A stretch of DNA of 64,000 nucleotides, from the NCBI GenBank assembly GCA_965214955.1, contig CBDCCU010000004.1:186001-250000 (forward strand), written 5' to 3'. The first letter of the stretch is position 1. Each line of letters begins with the position of its first letter. The position numbers and the translations under genes were made by a program. The notes under the pieces were generated by a model that saw only the letters and a list, made by a program, of their open reading frames with translations, did no database searches and had not been told where the DNA came from. Below, piece after piece: positions 28,164 through 37,138 of the stretch. The DNA is from Aliikangiella sp965214955 (GTDB taxonomy: Bacteria; Pseudomonadota; Gammaproteobacteria; Enterobacterales; Kangiellaceae).

Positions 28164-28724
28164 TTATTCCGAGCTTTTAGAAGAGTTTGAAATCTCTTCT
28201 TTTTCAATTTGCTCAATCTCTTGGTTAAAGAAACCATCAAGCAACATTAATGCTGCACCTAGCATAATCACACTATCGGCAATGTTAAACGCAGGAAAAT
28301 GATAATCTTCATAATACCAATCAATAAAATCAACGACTTCGCCAATAACAATACGATCATACAAATTGCCTAGCGCGCCAGCTAAAATTAATGTAAGCGC
28401 TAACGAAAGTTGTTTTTGCTTTGCTGAAAGCGTATATAACCAAAAAACTAATCCAATGCTAATTATTGACGAAACAATACTAAAAAAGTATTTTTGCCAA
28501 CCGCCTTGATCGGCTAAAAATGAAAATGCCGCCCCCGGGTTATAGCGCAATATAAAATTAAAGTGCGGCATGACTTCAACCGTATGGTATACACCCACTT
28601 CATTAAAATAAGCCACGGCATATTGTTTAGTCGCTTGATCAACAATAAAAAATAATACCGTTATCCAAAGCCACTGCAAGCCTGTTTGCCATGGCTTTAA
28701 ATTATGATCAACAAACTTAAGCAT
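28164..28724 (-). CDS. lspA: lipoprotein signal peptidase LspA
   Basis: Inner-membrane aspartic peptidase that removes the signal peptide from prolipoproteins such as those at 3057-4976 and 58293-59108. The ATG at 28724 overlaps the ileS stop by 8 bp and has AAAGG upstream; earlier in-frame ATGs lie fully within ileS. The 186-residue product has four helices, RYNPGAAFSFLA, and the catalytic aspartates in NLYDRIVIGEVVDFI and FNIADS. A short charged tail (IEQIEKEEI) is present. It is translationally coupled to ileS. Confidence 0.95.
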   Translation of the reverse strand: MLKFVDHNLKPWQTGLQWLWITVLFFIVDQATKQYAVAYFNEVGVYHTVEVMPHFNFILRYNPGAAFSFLADQGGWQKYFFSIVSSIISIGLVFWLYTLSAKQKQLSLALTLILAGALGNLYDRIVIGEVVDFIDWYYEDYHFPAFNIADSVIMLGAALMLLDGFFNQEIEQIEKEEISNSSKSSE

Positions 28725-31557
28725 AAAGCCTTTGCTCTCCATCACCATCAACATTGGTTACACAACGTCCACAAAGCTGTGGATGATTAGCATTAGCCCC
28801 AACATCTTCACGTCTGTGCCAGCATCTTTCACACTTTGGCTCAGTAGAAGCGGTAATAACCAATTTTAATCCGTCAGTTTCTGTTGAGCTACCTTCTGTT
28901 CCCCTAACAACCTTGGCTTGCGAAGTGATTAATACAAAGCGTAATTCATCTTCAAGCTTTTCAAGCACATCAGCGATTGCATCACTAGCATATAAGGTGA
29001 TTTCAGCTTCTAGAGAAGAGCCTACCTTGCCATCTTTACGCATTAGCTCCAAAGCTTTATTACACTCGGTTTTCACTTCATCAATTAACTGCCAGTCATG
29101 CTCAGTAATTTTGGCATCTTGAGCATTTTCAAATAAACCGTCGTACCAAGTTTGCCAGAAAATTTCATCACCGTTTTCACCGGGAATTTGTTGCCAAATT
29201 TCGTAAGCCGTAAATGATAAAACGGGCATAAACCAGCGGCAAACCGCTTGCACAATAAGATAAAGCGCAGTTTGACAAGACTTATGCGCCAGCGAGCCTT
29301 CTTTGGCGGTGTACTGGCGATCTTTAATAATATCGAGATAAAAACTCCCCATATCAAACGAGCAAAAGTGATGCATCGCATTGGTCGCAAGCATAAAGTT
29401 ATAGTCATCGAATGCTGTTTTAATTTCGTTTTGCGTGCTTAAGGCTTTAGCAACCGCCCAGCGATCAAGTGGCAACATTTTATCGGCTGGCACTAAATCG
29501 GTTTTTGGATCAAACCCATTTAAATTAGCTAACAAGAAACGCGCGGTATTACGCATTTTGCGGTATTTATCCGCAGTTCTTTTTAAGATCTCATCTGACA
29601 CGGTAATTTCAGAGCGATAATCGGTAGAGCCCACCCAAAGCCTTAGAATATCGGCGCCTAATTTATTAATCACATCAAGTGGGGCAACCACATTACCTAA
29701 TGACTTAGACATTTTATTGCCTTTAGCATCAACCGTGAAACCATGAGTTAATACCGCTTTATAAGGTGCATGCTCATTCATCGCAATGCCTGTTAATAAT
29801 GATGACTGAAACCAACCTCTATGTTGATCTGAGCCTTCTAAATATAAATCGGCAGGTTCGCAAAGCTCTTCTCTGCGCCCCATAACAGCAGAATGGGTCA
29901 CACCTGAGTCAAACCAAACATCTAAGGTGTCATCAATTTTCACATAAGATTCAGCCTCATCGCCAATCAGTGATTCTAGCTCAAGATCAAACCAAGCCTG
30001 AATGCCTTTTGCTTCAACCTCTTTGGCAACCTTTTCCATAATTTCAGTCGCTTTAGGGTGCAACTCTTCGGTTTCTTTATGCACCACTAAACACAATGGC
30101 ACGCCCCAAGTTCTTTGCCGCGAAATACACCAGTCAGGGCGACCTTCAACCATGCCTTCAATTCTGGCTTTACCCCAGTCAGGCACCCAATTGACATCAT
30201 CAATGGCTTTAATGGCTTTGTCTTGCAAACCATTTTTTTGCATCGAAATAAACCACTGCGGAGTCGCACGATAAATTAGTGGGGTTTTAGTACGCCAGCA
30301 ATGAGCATAACTATGACGAATTTTATTAAGTCTTATAAGCCGCCCATTGTCCGCTAAAAGCTCACTAATAGGCTCATCAACTTTATAAACATGTTGACCG
30401 GCTACCGCAGGTGTTTCTTGCGAATACACCCCATTAGCACCCACTAAATTAAGCGTGCCAATGTTATAGTTTTTAGCCACAACAAAATCATCCATACCAT
30501 GATCAGGCGCGGTATGAACTAAGCCTGTACCTGCTTCTGTGGTTACATGCTCACCCAATATTAAAGGAATATCGCGCTGGGTAAATGGATGATCAAATAC
30601 AAGGTTTTCTAAACTAGCACCATGTGCTGTTCCTACAATTTTGTAGTCACTCACTTGCCAGCGAGACATGACATCATCGACCATCGACTCGGCTAAAATA
30701 ATACGCTCTGTGCCCTGCCCTAACCTTTCATCCGAGTCTGATTTTGCATCAAACTCAACCAAGGCATAGATTAAATTGGCATTAATAGAAATGGCTTGGC
30801 TAGATGGCAGTGTCCAAGGTGTGGTTGTCCAAATAACCGCAGATACCGCTCCGTTACCTAAACTTTCATTAACTGGATTAAATTTTGATAAAACCAGCGC
30901 TTCATCTTGCGGCGCATAGCGCACATCAATGGAAAATGAAGTTTTATCTTGATATTCAACTTCCGCCTCGGCTAAAGCAGAGCCACCAACCACGCTCCAA
31001 TAAACGGGTTTAAAGCCGCGATGCAGGTGACCGTTATCAACAATTTTAGCCAATGAGCGGATAATATCGGCTTCGGTATCAAAATTCATGGTTAAATAAG
31101 GGTTATCCCAATCACCAAAAACACCTAGTCGAATAAAATCTTTTTTCTGCCCTTCCACTTGTTTAGCGGCATAATCACGACACTTTTGTCTAAATTCGGC
31201 AAAGGGCACTTTAATACCAGCTTTACCTATTTTCTTTTCTACACGGTGCTCAATTGGCAAACCGTGACAATCCCAACCCGGCACATATGGCGCATTAAAA
31301 CCGCTTAATGTTTTACTTTTCACACAAAAGTCTTTAAGAATTTTATTCACCGCATGACCAATATGAATATCACCATTAGCATAGGGCGGTCCATCATGCA
31401 GGGTATAATTAGGGCGACCTTGGCAAGCCTGTCTAATCTTTTCATACAAACCTTTCTTGCTCCATTGAGCTAAAACCTTAGGCTCATTTTGAGCAAGATT
31501 TCCACGCATAGGAAACGCCGTTTCTGGCAAATTTAAGGTGTGCTTGTAATCTGTCAT
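28717..31557 (-). CDS. ileS: isoleucyl-tRNA synthetase IleS
   Basis: Class I aminoacyl-tRNA synthetase charging tRNA-Ile. The 946-residue protein has HIGH as GDIHIGHAVNK, the CP1 editing domain (TTTPWTLPSS, TAPDHGMDDF), KMSKS as GNKMSKSLGNVV, the anticodon-binding helical domain and a C-terminal zinc finger CERCWH ... CGRC. Length matches the bacterial type with zinc tail. It follows ribF by about 50 bp, giving the classic ribF-ileS-lspA order. Confidence 0.98.
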   Translation of the reverse strand: MTDYKHTLNLPETAFPMRGNLAQNEPKVLAQWSKKGLYEKIRQACQGRPNYTLHDGPPYANGDIHIGHAVNKILKDFCVKSKTLSGFNAPYVPGWDCHGLPIEHRVEKKIGKAGIKVPFAEFRQKCRDYAAKQVEGQKKDFIRLGVFGDWDNPYLTMNFDTEADIIRSLAKIVDNGHLHRGFKPVYWSVVGGSALAEAEVEYQDKTSFSIDVRYAPQDEALVLSKFNPVNESLGNGAVSAVIWTTTPWTLPSSQAISINANLIYALVEFDAKSDSDERLGQGTERIILAESMVDDVMSRWQVSDYKIVGTAHGASLENLVFDHPFTQRDIPLILGEHVTTEAGTGLVHTAPDHGMDDFVVAKNYNIGTLNLVGANGVYSQETPAVAGQHVYKVDEPISELLADNGRLIRLNKIRHSYAHCWRTKTPLIYRATPQWFISMQKNGLQDKAIKAIDDVNWVPDWGKARIEGMVEGRPDWCISRQRTWGVPLCLVVHKETEELHPKATEIMEKVAKEVEAKGIQAWFDLELESLIGDEAESYVKIDDTLDVWFDSGVTHSAVMGRREELCEPADLYLEGSDQHRGWFQSSLLTGIAMNEHAPYKAVLTHGFTVDAKGNKMSKSLGNVVAPLDVINKLGADILRLWVGSTDYRSEITVSDEILKRTADKYRKMRNTARFLLANLNGFDPKTDLVPADKMLPLDRWAVAKALSTQNEIKTAFDDYNFMLATNAMHHFCSFDMGSFYLDIIKDRQYTAKEGSLAHKSCQTALYLIVQAVCRWFMPVLSFTAYEIWQQIPGENGDEIFWQTWYDGLFENAQDAKITEHDWQLIDEVKTECNKALELMRKDGKVGSSLEAEITLYASDAIADVLEKLEDELRFVLITSQAKVVRGTEGSSTETDGLKLVITASTEPKCERCWHRREDVGANANHPQLCGRCVTNVDGDGEQRLYA

Positions 31558-31606
31558 ACTAAAATTCCAATGGTCGTATTGCTTAAACTATTTTTAAATA
31601 AATATT

Positions 31607-32551
31607 CTATTTTTCGCGAGCCTTAATTAATACTCGTGCTTTTTCTACATCTTGGTTGATTTGTGCTTTAAGTGCATCAACCGAATCAAATTTTTTCTCT
31701 TCGCGAATTAACTCAACAAAAGTAACACGAATTTCTTTGCCATAAAGCGCTGGTGATACATCTAACAAATGAACTTCAAGTTTGTATTGTTTGCCATCAA
31801 CGGTAGGTCTTACTCCGCAGTTAGCCGCGCCCCAAGATTGAGTTAACCTTTGTTTATCATCTAACCACTCACACTCAACTAAATATACTCCATTTAAAGG
31901 CGCTTTTAGCCGCTTTAAAGCCACATTAGCCGTCGGAAAACCAATGGTTCTTCCTAGCTGAGCGCCAAAACCAACTTTGCCAGAAATAGAGTAATCTCTG
32001 GTGAGTAAATTAGCCGCTTTATCTAGCTGGTTATTTTCAAGTGACTCTCGCACTAAGGTGCTACTCACTCTTTCATTATCAACAATAACACTTTGGGTTG
32101 GCTCTAAAGTATATTGCCCTGCCGACATCTTTTCTAATAGCTGATAATTACCTAGCCGTTTTTTACCAAAATGAAAATCATCACCAACAACGAGATGTTT
32201 CACCGATAAACGATTAACCAACACTTGCTCGACAAAGTCGGTGGCTTCCATATTTCTTAGTGAGTGGTTAAACTGCAAAACCACTAACTTATCAACACCT
32301 AACAATTTAAGTGCTTCATATTTTTCACGAAAACAGGTTAAACGCGCAGGAGCACCCTCGCCCATAAAAAACTCTTTAGGGTGAGGTTCAAACAATAAGA
32401 CACAAGACGGCAAACCAAGCTCATTGGCTTTGTTAATTACCCGCTTAACAATCGTTTGATGACCTAAATGTACGCCATCAAAATTACCAATGGTTGCAAC
32501 GCAGCTTTCTGATTGATGCCCAAGGTTAATTAACCCTCGGATTAATTTCAT
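31607..32551 (-). CDS. ribF: bifunctional riboflavin kinase/FAD synthetase RibF
   Basis: Makes FMN and FAD from riboflavin. The N-terminal adenylyltransferase half has TIGNFDGVHLGHQ (nucleotide-binding HxGH-like) and VGDDFHFGKKRLG. The C-terminal kinase half has GRTIGFPTANV, the NGVY segment and GVRPTV. The 314-residue size is standard. It lies between murJ and ileS, the arrangement seen throughout gammaproteobacteria. Confidence 0.97.
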   Translation of the reverse strand: MKLIRGLINLGHQSESCVATIGNFDGVHLGHQTIVKRVINKANELGLPSCVLLFEPHPKEFFMGEGAPARLTCFREKYEALKLLGVDKLVVLQFNHSLRNMEATDFVEQVLVNRLSVKHLVVGDDFHFGKKRLGNYQLLEKMSAGQYTLEPTQSVIVDNERVSSTLVRESLENNQLDKAANLLTRDYSISGKVGFGAQLGRTIGFPTANVALKRLKAPLNGVYLVECEWLDDKQRLTQSWGAANCGVRPTVDGKQYKLEVHLLDVSPALYGKEIRVTFVELIREEKKFDSVDALKAQINQDVEKARVLIKAREK

Positions 32552-32631
32552 TATTATCCCAAAGTCAGCTCAATGCTAAAGCGGCGAATTATATAACAGA
32601 CAGGTATGATCTGATAGTGGCAAATAAGCCT

Positions 32632-34173
32632 TTAAGTATGTTTAAGATCTTTCATTCTTACACCACTCACTATTGCAGCAATGGCATAGATAAAAATGGC
32701 AGCAAATATCAAAATTGCCATTTCAATGCCACGCTCAAACAGAGACCAATTTCGCCAAATTTCTATGTCTTTAAGATAAAAGTGAATAAACCCAACAAGC
32801 GATAAATTAGCAAAGGCTAATTTCATAAACCAACCAAGCCAGCGACCATCGGGCTTAAACACGCCTTTTTTGCGTAGGTTATAAAATAGTAATGAAGCAT
32901 TCACAATCGCCGATATTGCCGTAGCTAAAGCTAAGCCAACGTGCGCCAACGGATAAAATAAAATAATATTAAAAACCATATTCGCAGCCATAGCAATAAT
33001 GCCAGTTTTTACCGGAGTTTTAGTATCTTGGCGCGAGAAAAATCCTGTCACTAAAACCTTTACCGACATAAAGCCCAATAAACCAATAATATAAGCCATT
33101 AAACTAAGGGATGTAGCATGAGCCGTCTCAATGGTAAATTCACCATGCTGAAACACCGATAAAATAATGGGCTCTGCCATCATAAATAGACCAATGGTGG
33201 CAGGAATGCCAAATAAAAACACCAACCTTAACCCCCAGTTCATGGTAGCGTTAAAATCTTCAGGATTATTACTGGCATGCTGTCGAGAAAGCGATGGCAA
33301 AATAACCGTAGAAATAGCAATAGCGAAAATTCCCAATGGAAACTCTAGCATTCTATCGGAATAATAAAGCCAAGTAATACTGCCATCTGCCTCTAAAAAT
33401 GAAGCAATAAGGGTATCAAGCAATAAATTAATTTGCGCTACCGACACGCCAAAAAGCGCAGGCCCCATTAGTGTTAAAATCTTCTGTACCCCAGCTGATC
33501 GCCATCCCCACCTTGGTTTAATCAATAAGCCTTCTTTCCATAAAAAAGGTAGTTGAAATAAAAGCTGAGCCACACCCGAAATAAATATTCCCCAAGCTAA
33601 TGCCAAAGCCGTTTTATTAGGCAACGCTGGAGAAACCACAATGGCCGCTGAAATCATGGATAAATTAAGCAAAACAGGGGTAAAAGCAGGAACCGCAAAT
33701 TTACCCACTGAATTTAAAATAGAGCCACAAAAAGCGGTTAATGAAATAAATAGAATATAAGGAAAAGTAATTTTTAATAATAATGATGCCAGCTCAAACT
33801 CTTGCGGCTTTCCAATAAAACCAGGTCCAAACATCGATACCAAAACAGGAGAGCCTATCACACCTATAATCGCCACCCCCGTTAATACAATTGCTAAGGT
33901 TCCTGCGGTTTCAGAAACCAGTTTTTTAACTTCTTGTAGCTCTTTATTAGTTTGGTATTCGGATAAAACGGGAATAAACGCTTGTGAAAAAGCGCCTTCG
34001 GCAAATAGTCGTCTTAAAAAATTAGGGATTTTTTGTGCCACTAAAAAAACATCAGTAACCCAGCTAGCACCAAGCAAGTTTGCCATTACAATATCGCGAA
34101 CTAAACCTAAAATTCGAGATAAAAAAGTCATTGCACTGACAATAATGCCCGACTTTAATAATTGTTTTGACAC
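32632..34173 (-). CDS. murJ: lipid II flippase MurJ
   Basis: MOP-superfamily inner-membrane protein that flips lipid II for peptidoglycan synthesis. The 513 residues hold about 14 hydrophobic helices. Conserved N-terminal LSRILGLVRDIVMA and GASWVTDVFLVAQKIPNFLRR precede the central cavity Arg/Asp residues and FGIFAIAISTVILPSLS. The start is GTG at 34173 with GGGAG 6 bp upstream. First gene of the murJ-ribF-ileS-lspA-fkpB-ispH run. Confidence 0.97.
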   Translation of the reverse strand: MSKQLLKSGIIVSAMTFLSRILGLVRDIVMANLLGASWVTDVFLVAQKIPNFLRRLFAEGAFSQAFIPVLSEYQTNKELQEVKKLVSETAGTLAIVLTGVAIIGVIGSPVLVSMFGPGFIGKPQEFELASLLLKITFPYILFISLTAFCGSILNSVGKFAVPAFTPVLLNLSMISAAIVVSPALPNKTALALAWGIFISGVAQLLFQLPFLWKEGLLIKPRWGWRSAGVQKILTLMGPALFGVSVAQINLLLDTLIASFLEADGSITWLYYSDRMLEFPLGIFAIAISTVILPSLSRQHASNNPEDFNATMNWGLRLVFLFGIPATIGLFMMAEPIILSVFQHGEFTIETAHATSLSLMAYIIGLLGFMSVKVLVTGFFSRQDTKTPVKTGIIAMAANMVFNIILFYPLAHVGLALATAISAIVNASLLFYNLRKKGVFKPDGRWLGWFMKLAFANLSLVGFIHFYLKDIEIWRNWSLFERGIEMAILIFAAIFIYAIAAIVSGVRMKDLKHT

Positions 34174-34289
34174 CCAGAACTCCCGAAGTTTTTTATTTTG
34201 TATAACGCTTAGGTCTTGAAGGGTTGATAAGGTTAGCTAGTTAGGTGTTTTCAGTCAATGAAATTCTATTTTACAATATAGGACTAGTT

Positions 34290-34349
34290 CTAAGTGCTAA
34301 GTGCTAAGTGCTAAGTGCTAAGTGCTAAGTGCTAAGTGCTAAGTGCTAA
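34290..34349. repeat. heptanucleotide tandem repeat, about 8.4 copies
   Basis: Eight perfect consecutive copies of TAAGTGC followed by a partial TAA. It lies in the 328-bp gap between the divergent murJ and rpsT genes, about 120 bp upstream of murJ and 150 bp upstream of rpsT. No ORF crosses it. Apart from this array and the rpsT ribosome-binding site, the gap shows only AT-rich promoter-like sequence. Confidence 0.9.
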
Positions 34350-34501
34350 AAAGCATTGTCCATTGCCTAGCTCAGCGGCGCAAAACAAGCTTAAAAATCC
34401 GCGTCAATAAATAATCATAAATAACCTTGATATCCCCTACAAAAACAGGTATATTGCCGCACCTTAAATTTCCATGCTTATATTTTTTTAGGAGCAAAGC
34501 C

Positions 34502-34765
34502 TTGGCTAATATTAAATCCGCAAAAAAGCGTGCACGTCAGGCTGAAGGTCGTCGCCAGCATAACGCTAGCCGTCGTTCGATGATGCGCACATATATGAAG
34601 AAAGTTGTTGCTGCGATTGCATCTGGCGACAAAGCAGCAGCACAAGCTGCATTTACTAAAGCAGTATCAGTATTAGATGTTGCTGCAGGTAAAGGTCTTA
34701 TTCACGCTAACAAAGCAGCTCGTCATAAGAGCCGTTTTAACGCGCAAATTAAGGCTATGGCATAA
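34502..34765 (+). CDS. rpsT: 30S ribosomal protein S20 (UUG start)
   Basis: The 87-residue protein binds 16S rRNA in the 30S body. Translation begins at TTG 34502, with AGGAG (34490-34494) 7 bp upstream; this gives the family N-terminus ANIKSAKKRARQAE. A longer reading from an ATG at 34427 has no ribosome-binding site. The conserved NASRRSMMRTYMKKVV and KGLIHANKAARHKSR segments are present. The UUG start is a known feature of E. coli rpsT, where it takes part in S20 autoregulation; the same may hold here. Divergent from murJ and followed by a strong terminator. Confidence 0.97.
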   Translation: MANIKSAKKRARQAEGRRQHNASRRSMMRTYMKKVVAAIASGDKAAAQAAFTKAVSVLDVAAGKGLIHANKAARHKSRFNAQIKAMA

Positions 34766-34792
34766 TCCATTGATTTTGCTAAACCTAATATC

Positions 34793-34821
34793 AAAAAACC
34801 CGCTTTTATAGCGGGTTTTTT
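34793..34821 (+). terminator. intrinsic terminator after rpsT
   Basis: AACCCGCT pairs with AGCGGGTT around a 5-nt loop, followed by a run of T to 34821. The mirrored A-run makes it bidirectional, so it could also stop obgE transcription. Confidence 0.93.
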
Positions 34822-34863
34822 ATTGCCTATATAAAAGGCTACCTATCTCTGTAAAAAACTAGA

Positions 34864-36045
34864 TTACTCTTTTACATAAACCACACGACCGTCATCGTCT
34901 TCATCGTCAAAATCATCATCGAGATCATCATTGTCATCTAGCTCAACCCCTTCGTCTTGTTGATGAATATCAAAAGGTTCATCTAAGCTTAATAGCGGCT
35001 CATCTTCGATAACTTCTTCTTCAACATTAATCGACTCAATATGCTCAAGAATTTCAAAGGCTAATTGCTTGGTACCATCACCTTTTAAACCCGAAATCGT
35101 GTAATAAGGCGCTTGCCAGTTAAGCTCGTCTAATATTTTTTGACGCTGCTCTTCGATGATATCTTCATCAATTAAGTCACATTTGTTAAAAATTAACCAG
35201 ATCTCTTTTTCAGCAAGGTTACTTTGATATTCTTTGGAATATTTTTGTAGTTCATTATGAATAGCGTGAATATTTTCTAATGGATCTGAGCCATCAAAAG
35301 GCTTTAAATCAACTAAATGTAATAATAAGCGTGTGCGTGATAAATGCTTTAAAAACCTTATTCCTAAGCCAGCGCCATCAGCTGCCCCTTCAATAACCCC
35401 TGGAATATCCGCAATTACAAAACTGCGATGCGGCTCTGGTGCAACCACACCTAAATTAGGCACTAAAGTGGTAAAGGGATAATCCGCCACTTTGGGTTTT
35501 GCCGCAGAAACACTACGGATAAAGGTAGATTTACCTGCATTAGGCAAACCTAATAATCCCACATCGGCTAACACTCTAAGCTCTAATTTTAGTTCCCTTA
35601 AATCACCTTCAGAGCCAGAGCTTTTTTGCCTTGGCGTGCGATTAACACTGCTTTTAAAACGGGTGTTACCTAAACCATGAAAGCCGCCCTTAGCCACCAA
35701 TAGCTTTTCGCCATTTGCTTTTAAGTCGCCAATTAGCTCGCCAGTTTCGCTATTAACAACTCTAGTTCCAACCGGCATAGGTAAGATTAAATCATTACCT
35801 TTACCGCCAGTCATATTTTTAGGCCCGCCTTTTTCGCCATTTTCAGCGCCATAAAAACGAACATAACGATAATCGACGAGCGTATTAAGCTCGCTATCGG
35901 CCTGTAAATAGACACTGCCGCCATCTCCACCATCGCCGCCATCTGGACCACCTTTTGGGATATATTTTTCACGTCTAAAACTAACAATGCCGCTGCCGCC
36001 GTTGCCAGCTTTCACTTTAATAGTGACTTCATCAACAAATTTCAT
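34864..36045 (-). CDS. obgE: GTPase ObgE/CgtA
   Basis: Essential GTPase in 50S assembly and stress control. The glycine-rich Obg fold occupies residues 1-158 (KAGNGGSGIVSFRREK, GGPDGGDGGDGG). The G domain has GLPNAGKSTFIRS, DYPFTTLVPN, DIPGVIEGA, NKCDL. A C-terminal extension of about 50 residues is extremely acidic (DDNDDLDDDFDDEDDDG), as in several gammaproteobacterial ObgE proteins. 393 residues. It lies downstream of rplU-rpmA but behind a terminator, so it may be expressed from its own promoter. Confidence 0.97.
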   Translation of the reverse strand: MKFVDEVTIKVKAGNGGSGIVSFRREKYIPKGGPDGGDGGDGGSVYLQADSELNTLVDYRYVRFYGAENGEKGGPKNMTGGKGNDLILPMPVGTRVVNSETGELIGDLKANGEKLLVAKGGFHGLGNTRFKSSVNRTPRQKSSGSEGDLRELKLELRVLADVGLLGLPNAGKSTFIRSVSAAKPKVADYPFTTLVPNLGVVAPEPHRSFVIADIPGVIEGAADGAGLGIRFLKHLSRTRLLLHLVDLKPFDGSDPLENIHAIHNELQKYSKEYQSNLAEKEIWLIFNKCDLIDEDIIEEQRQKILDELNWQAPYYTISGLKGDGTKQLAFEILEHIESINVEEEVIEDEPLLSLDEPFDIHQQDEGVELDDNDDLDDDFDDEDDDGRVVYVKE

Positions 36046-36086
36046 AGCGTTATTGATCCCAATAAAAAAGAATGCGCTTAAAATGC

Positions 36087-36113
36087 AAAAAAGCCCCGAT
36101 AGTCGGAGCTTTT
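36087..36113 (-). terminator. intrinsic terminator after rpmA
   Basis: On the minus strand AAAAGCTCCGA and TCGGGGCTTTT form an 11-bp stem (one G-T-type mismatch) with a 3-nt loop and a T-run. It separates rplU-rpmA from obgE. Confidence 0.88.
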
Positions 36114-36169
36114 AAGTCTATAAGTATAGGCTTTAATGCAACCAATTAACAGGTTGCTATCAATCGAAA

Positions 36170-36427
36170 TTAGCTAGCAATAATGCTAACAGTACGACGA
36201 TTGCGAAGACCTTTAACCTCAAATTTTACTTCACCATCCGCTTTTGCGAATAACGTGTGGTCACGACCAACACCAACGTTTGAACCAGCGTGGAAATGTG
36301 TTCCACGTTGACGAACAATAATGCTACCTGCAGCAACTTGCTCTCCACCAAAGCGTTTTACACCAAGGCGTTTACTTTCGGAATCGCGACCGTTACGAGT
36401 ACTACCACCAGCTTTCTTATGAGCCAT
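36170..36427 (-). CDS. rpmA: 50S ribosomal protein L27
   Basis: The 85-residue protein starts MAHKKAGGSTRNGRDSESKR, the strictly conserved L27 N-terminus that reaches the peptidyl-transferase centre, followed by GGEQVAAGSIIVRQRGTHFH. It lies 31 bp after rplU and is read with it. Confidence 0.98.
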   Translation of the reverse strand: MAHKKAGGSTRNGRDSESKRLGVKRFGGEQVAAGSIIVRQRGTHFHAGSNVGVGRDHTLFAKADGEVKFEVKGLRNRRTVSIIAS

Positions 36428-36458
36428 TATTTATCTCCTAAATATTAATAAAGACAAA

Positions 36459-36770
36459 TTACTTGCTAATGCCAGTAATCTTAACTTCGGTGAACCATTG
36501 ACGATGCCCCATCTGCTTACGATGGTGCTTACGACGCTTAAATTTCACGATCTTAACTTTTTTGCCACGACCATGTTCAACGATTTCACCTGAAACCTTT
36601 GCACTATCTAAATAAGGTGCGCCAATTGCTAAATCTGCACCTTCGCCAACCATTAAAATTTTATCAAAATCAACCGTTGAACCTTTTTCAGCATTAATTT
36701 TCTCAAGGCGAACAACTTGACCTTCAGAAACACGGTGCTGTTTACCGCCACTTTGAATCACTGCGTACAT
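36459..36770 (-). CDS. rplU: 50S ribosomal protein L21
   Basis: The 103-residue protein binds 23S rRNA. The ATG at 36770 gives the family start MYAVIQSGGKQHRV; an in-frame TTG five codons upstream lies on the GGAG ribosome-binding site and is rejected. KRRKHHRKQMGHRQWFT and the ITGIS ending are diagnostic. It heads the rplU-rpmA operon and is divergent from ispB. Confidence 0.98.
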   Translation of the reverse strand: MYAVIQSGGKQHRVSEGQVVRLEKINAEKGSTVDFDKILMVGEGADLAIGAPYLDSAKVSGEIVEHGRGKKVKIVKFKRRKHHRKQMGHRQWFTEVKITGISK

Positions 36771-37138
36771 AGTGAACTTCTCCAATTAATCAATTGTAGT
36801 TGTTTGATTTTAAAGATTAAAATCGAATTAACTACAGGCTTAGTTTTCAATTTTTGTCAGGTCCCAAGGTAGCTTAATGATTAACTTTAAAGTCACTATT
36901 AGGCTTTAAAACCAGAGGATTCCTATTTGAGGGCGCGAATTTTACGGCATTAGCTAGTTCGCCGCAAGTGCTAAAACCATAAATAGGTTGTTTTTTTAAC
37001 CATTTAATAATAACTGATAAACTGACACAATTAATTAACGAGTTTTTCTTGACCCAGTGCCGTTCAAGCCCTAGCATTCGAGCCTTATTAGATTGAAAAA
37101 TCATCTCGACCTAAATATAAAAGTAACTCGAAGACAAA
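36771..37138. promoter_or_regulatory. divergent rplU / ispB intergenic region
   Basis: This 368-bp AT-rich gap separates the divergent rplU-rpmA operon and ispB and must hold both promoters. A leftward frame of 76 codons here (36874-37104) has no ribosome-binding site and no recognisable content. A moderately long rplU 5' leader is possible; I see no named riboswitch or L21-leader motif. Confidence 0.4.

Noticed and set aside
34290..34349. CRISPR array
   Set aside because: Units are 7 bp with no spacers and no cas genes; it is a simple tandem repeat.
36874..37104. 76-codon minus-strand frame between rplU and ispB
   Set aside because: No ribosome-binding site, no recognisable domain, and it covers the promoter region of two divergent essential genes.
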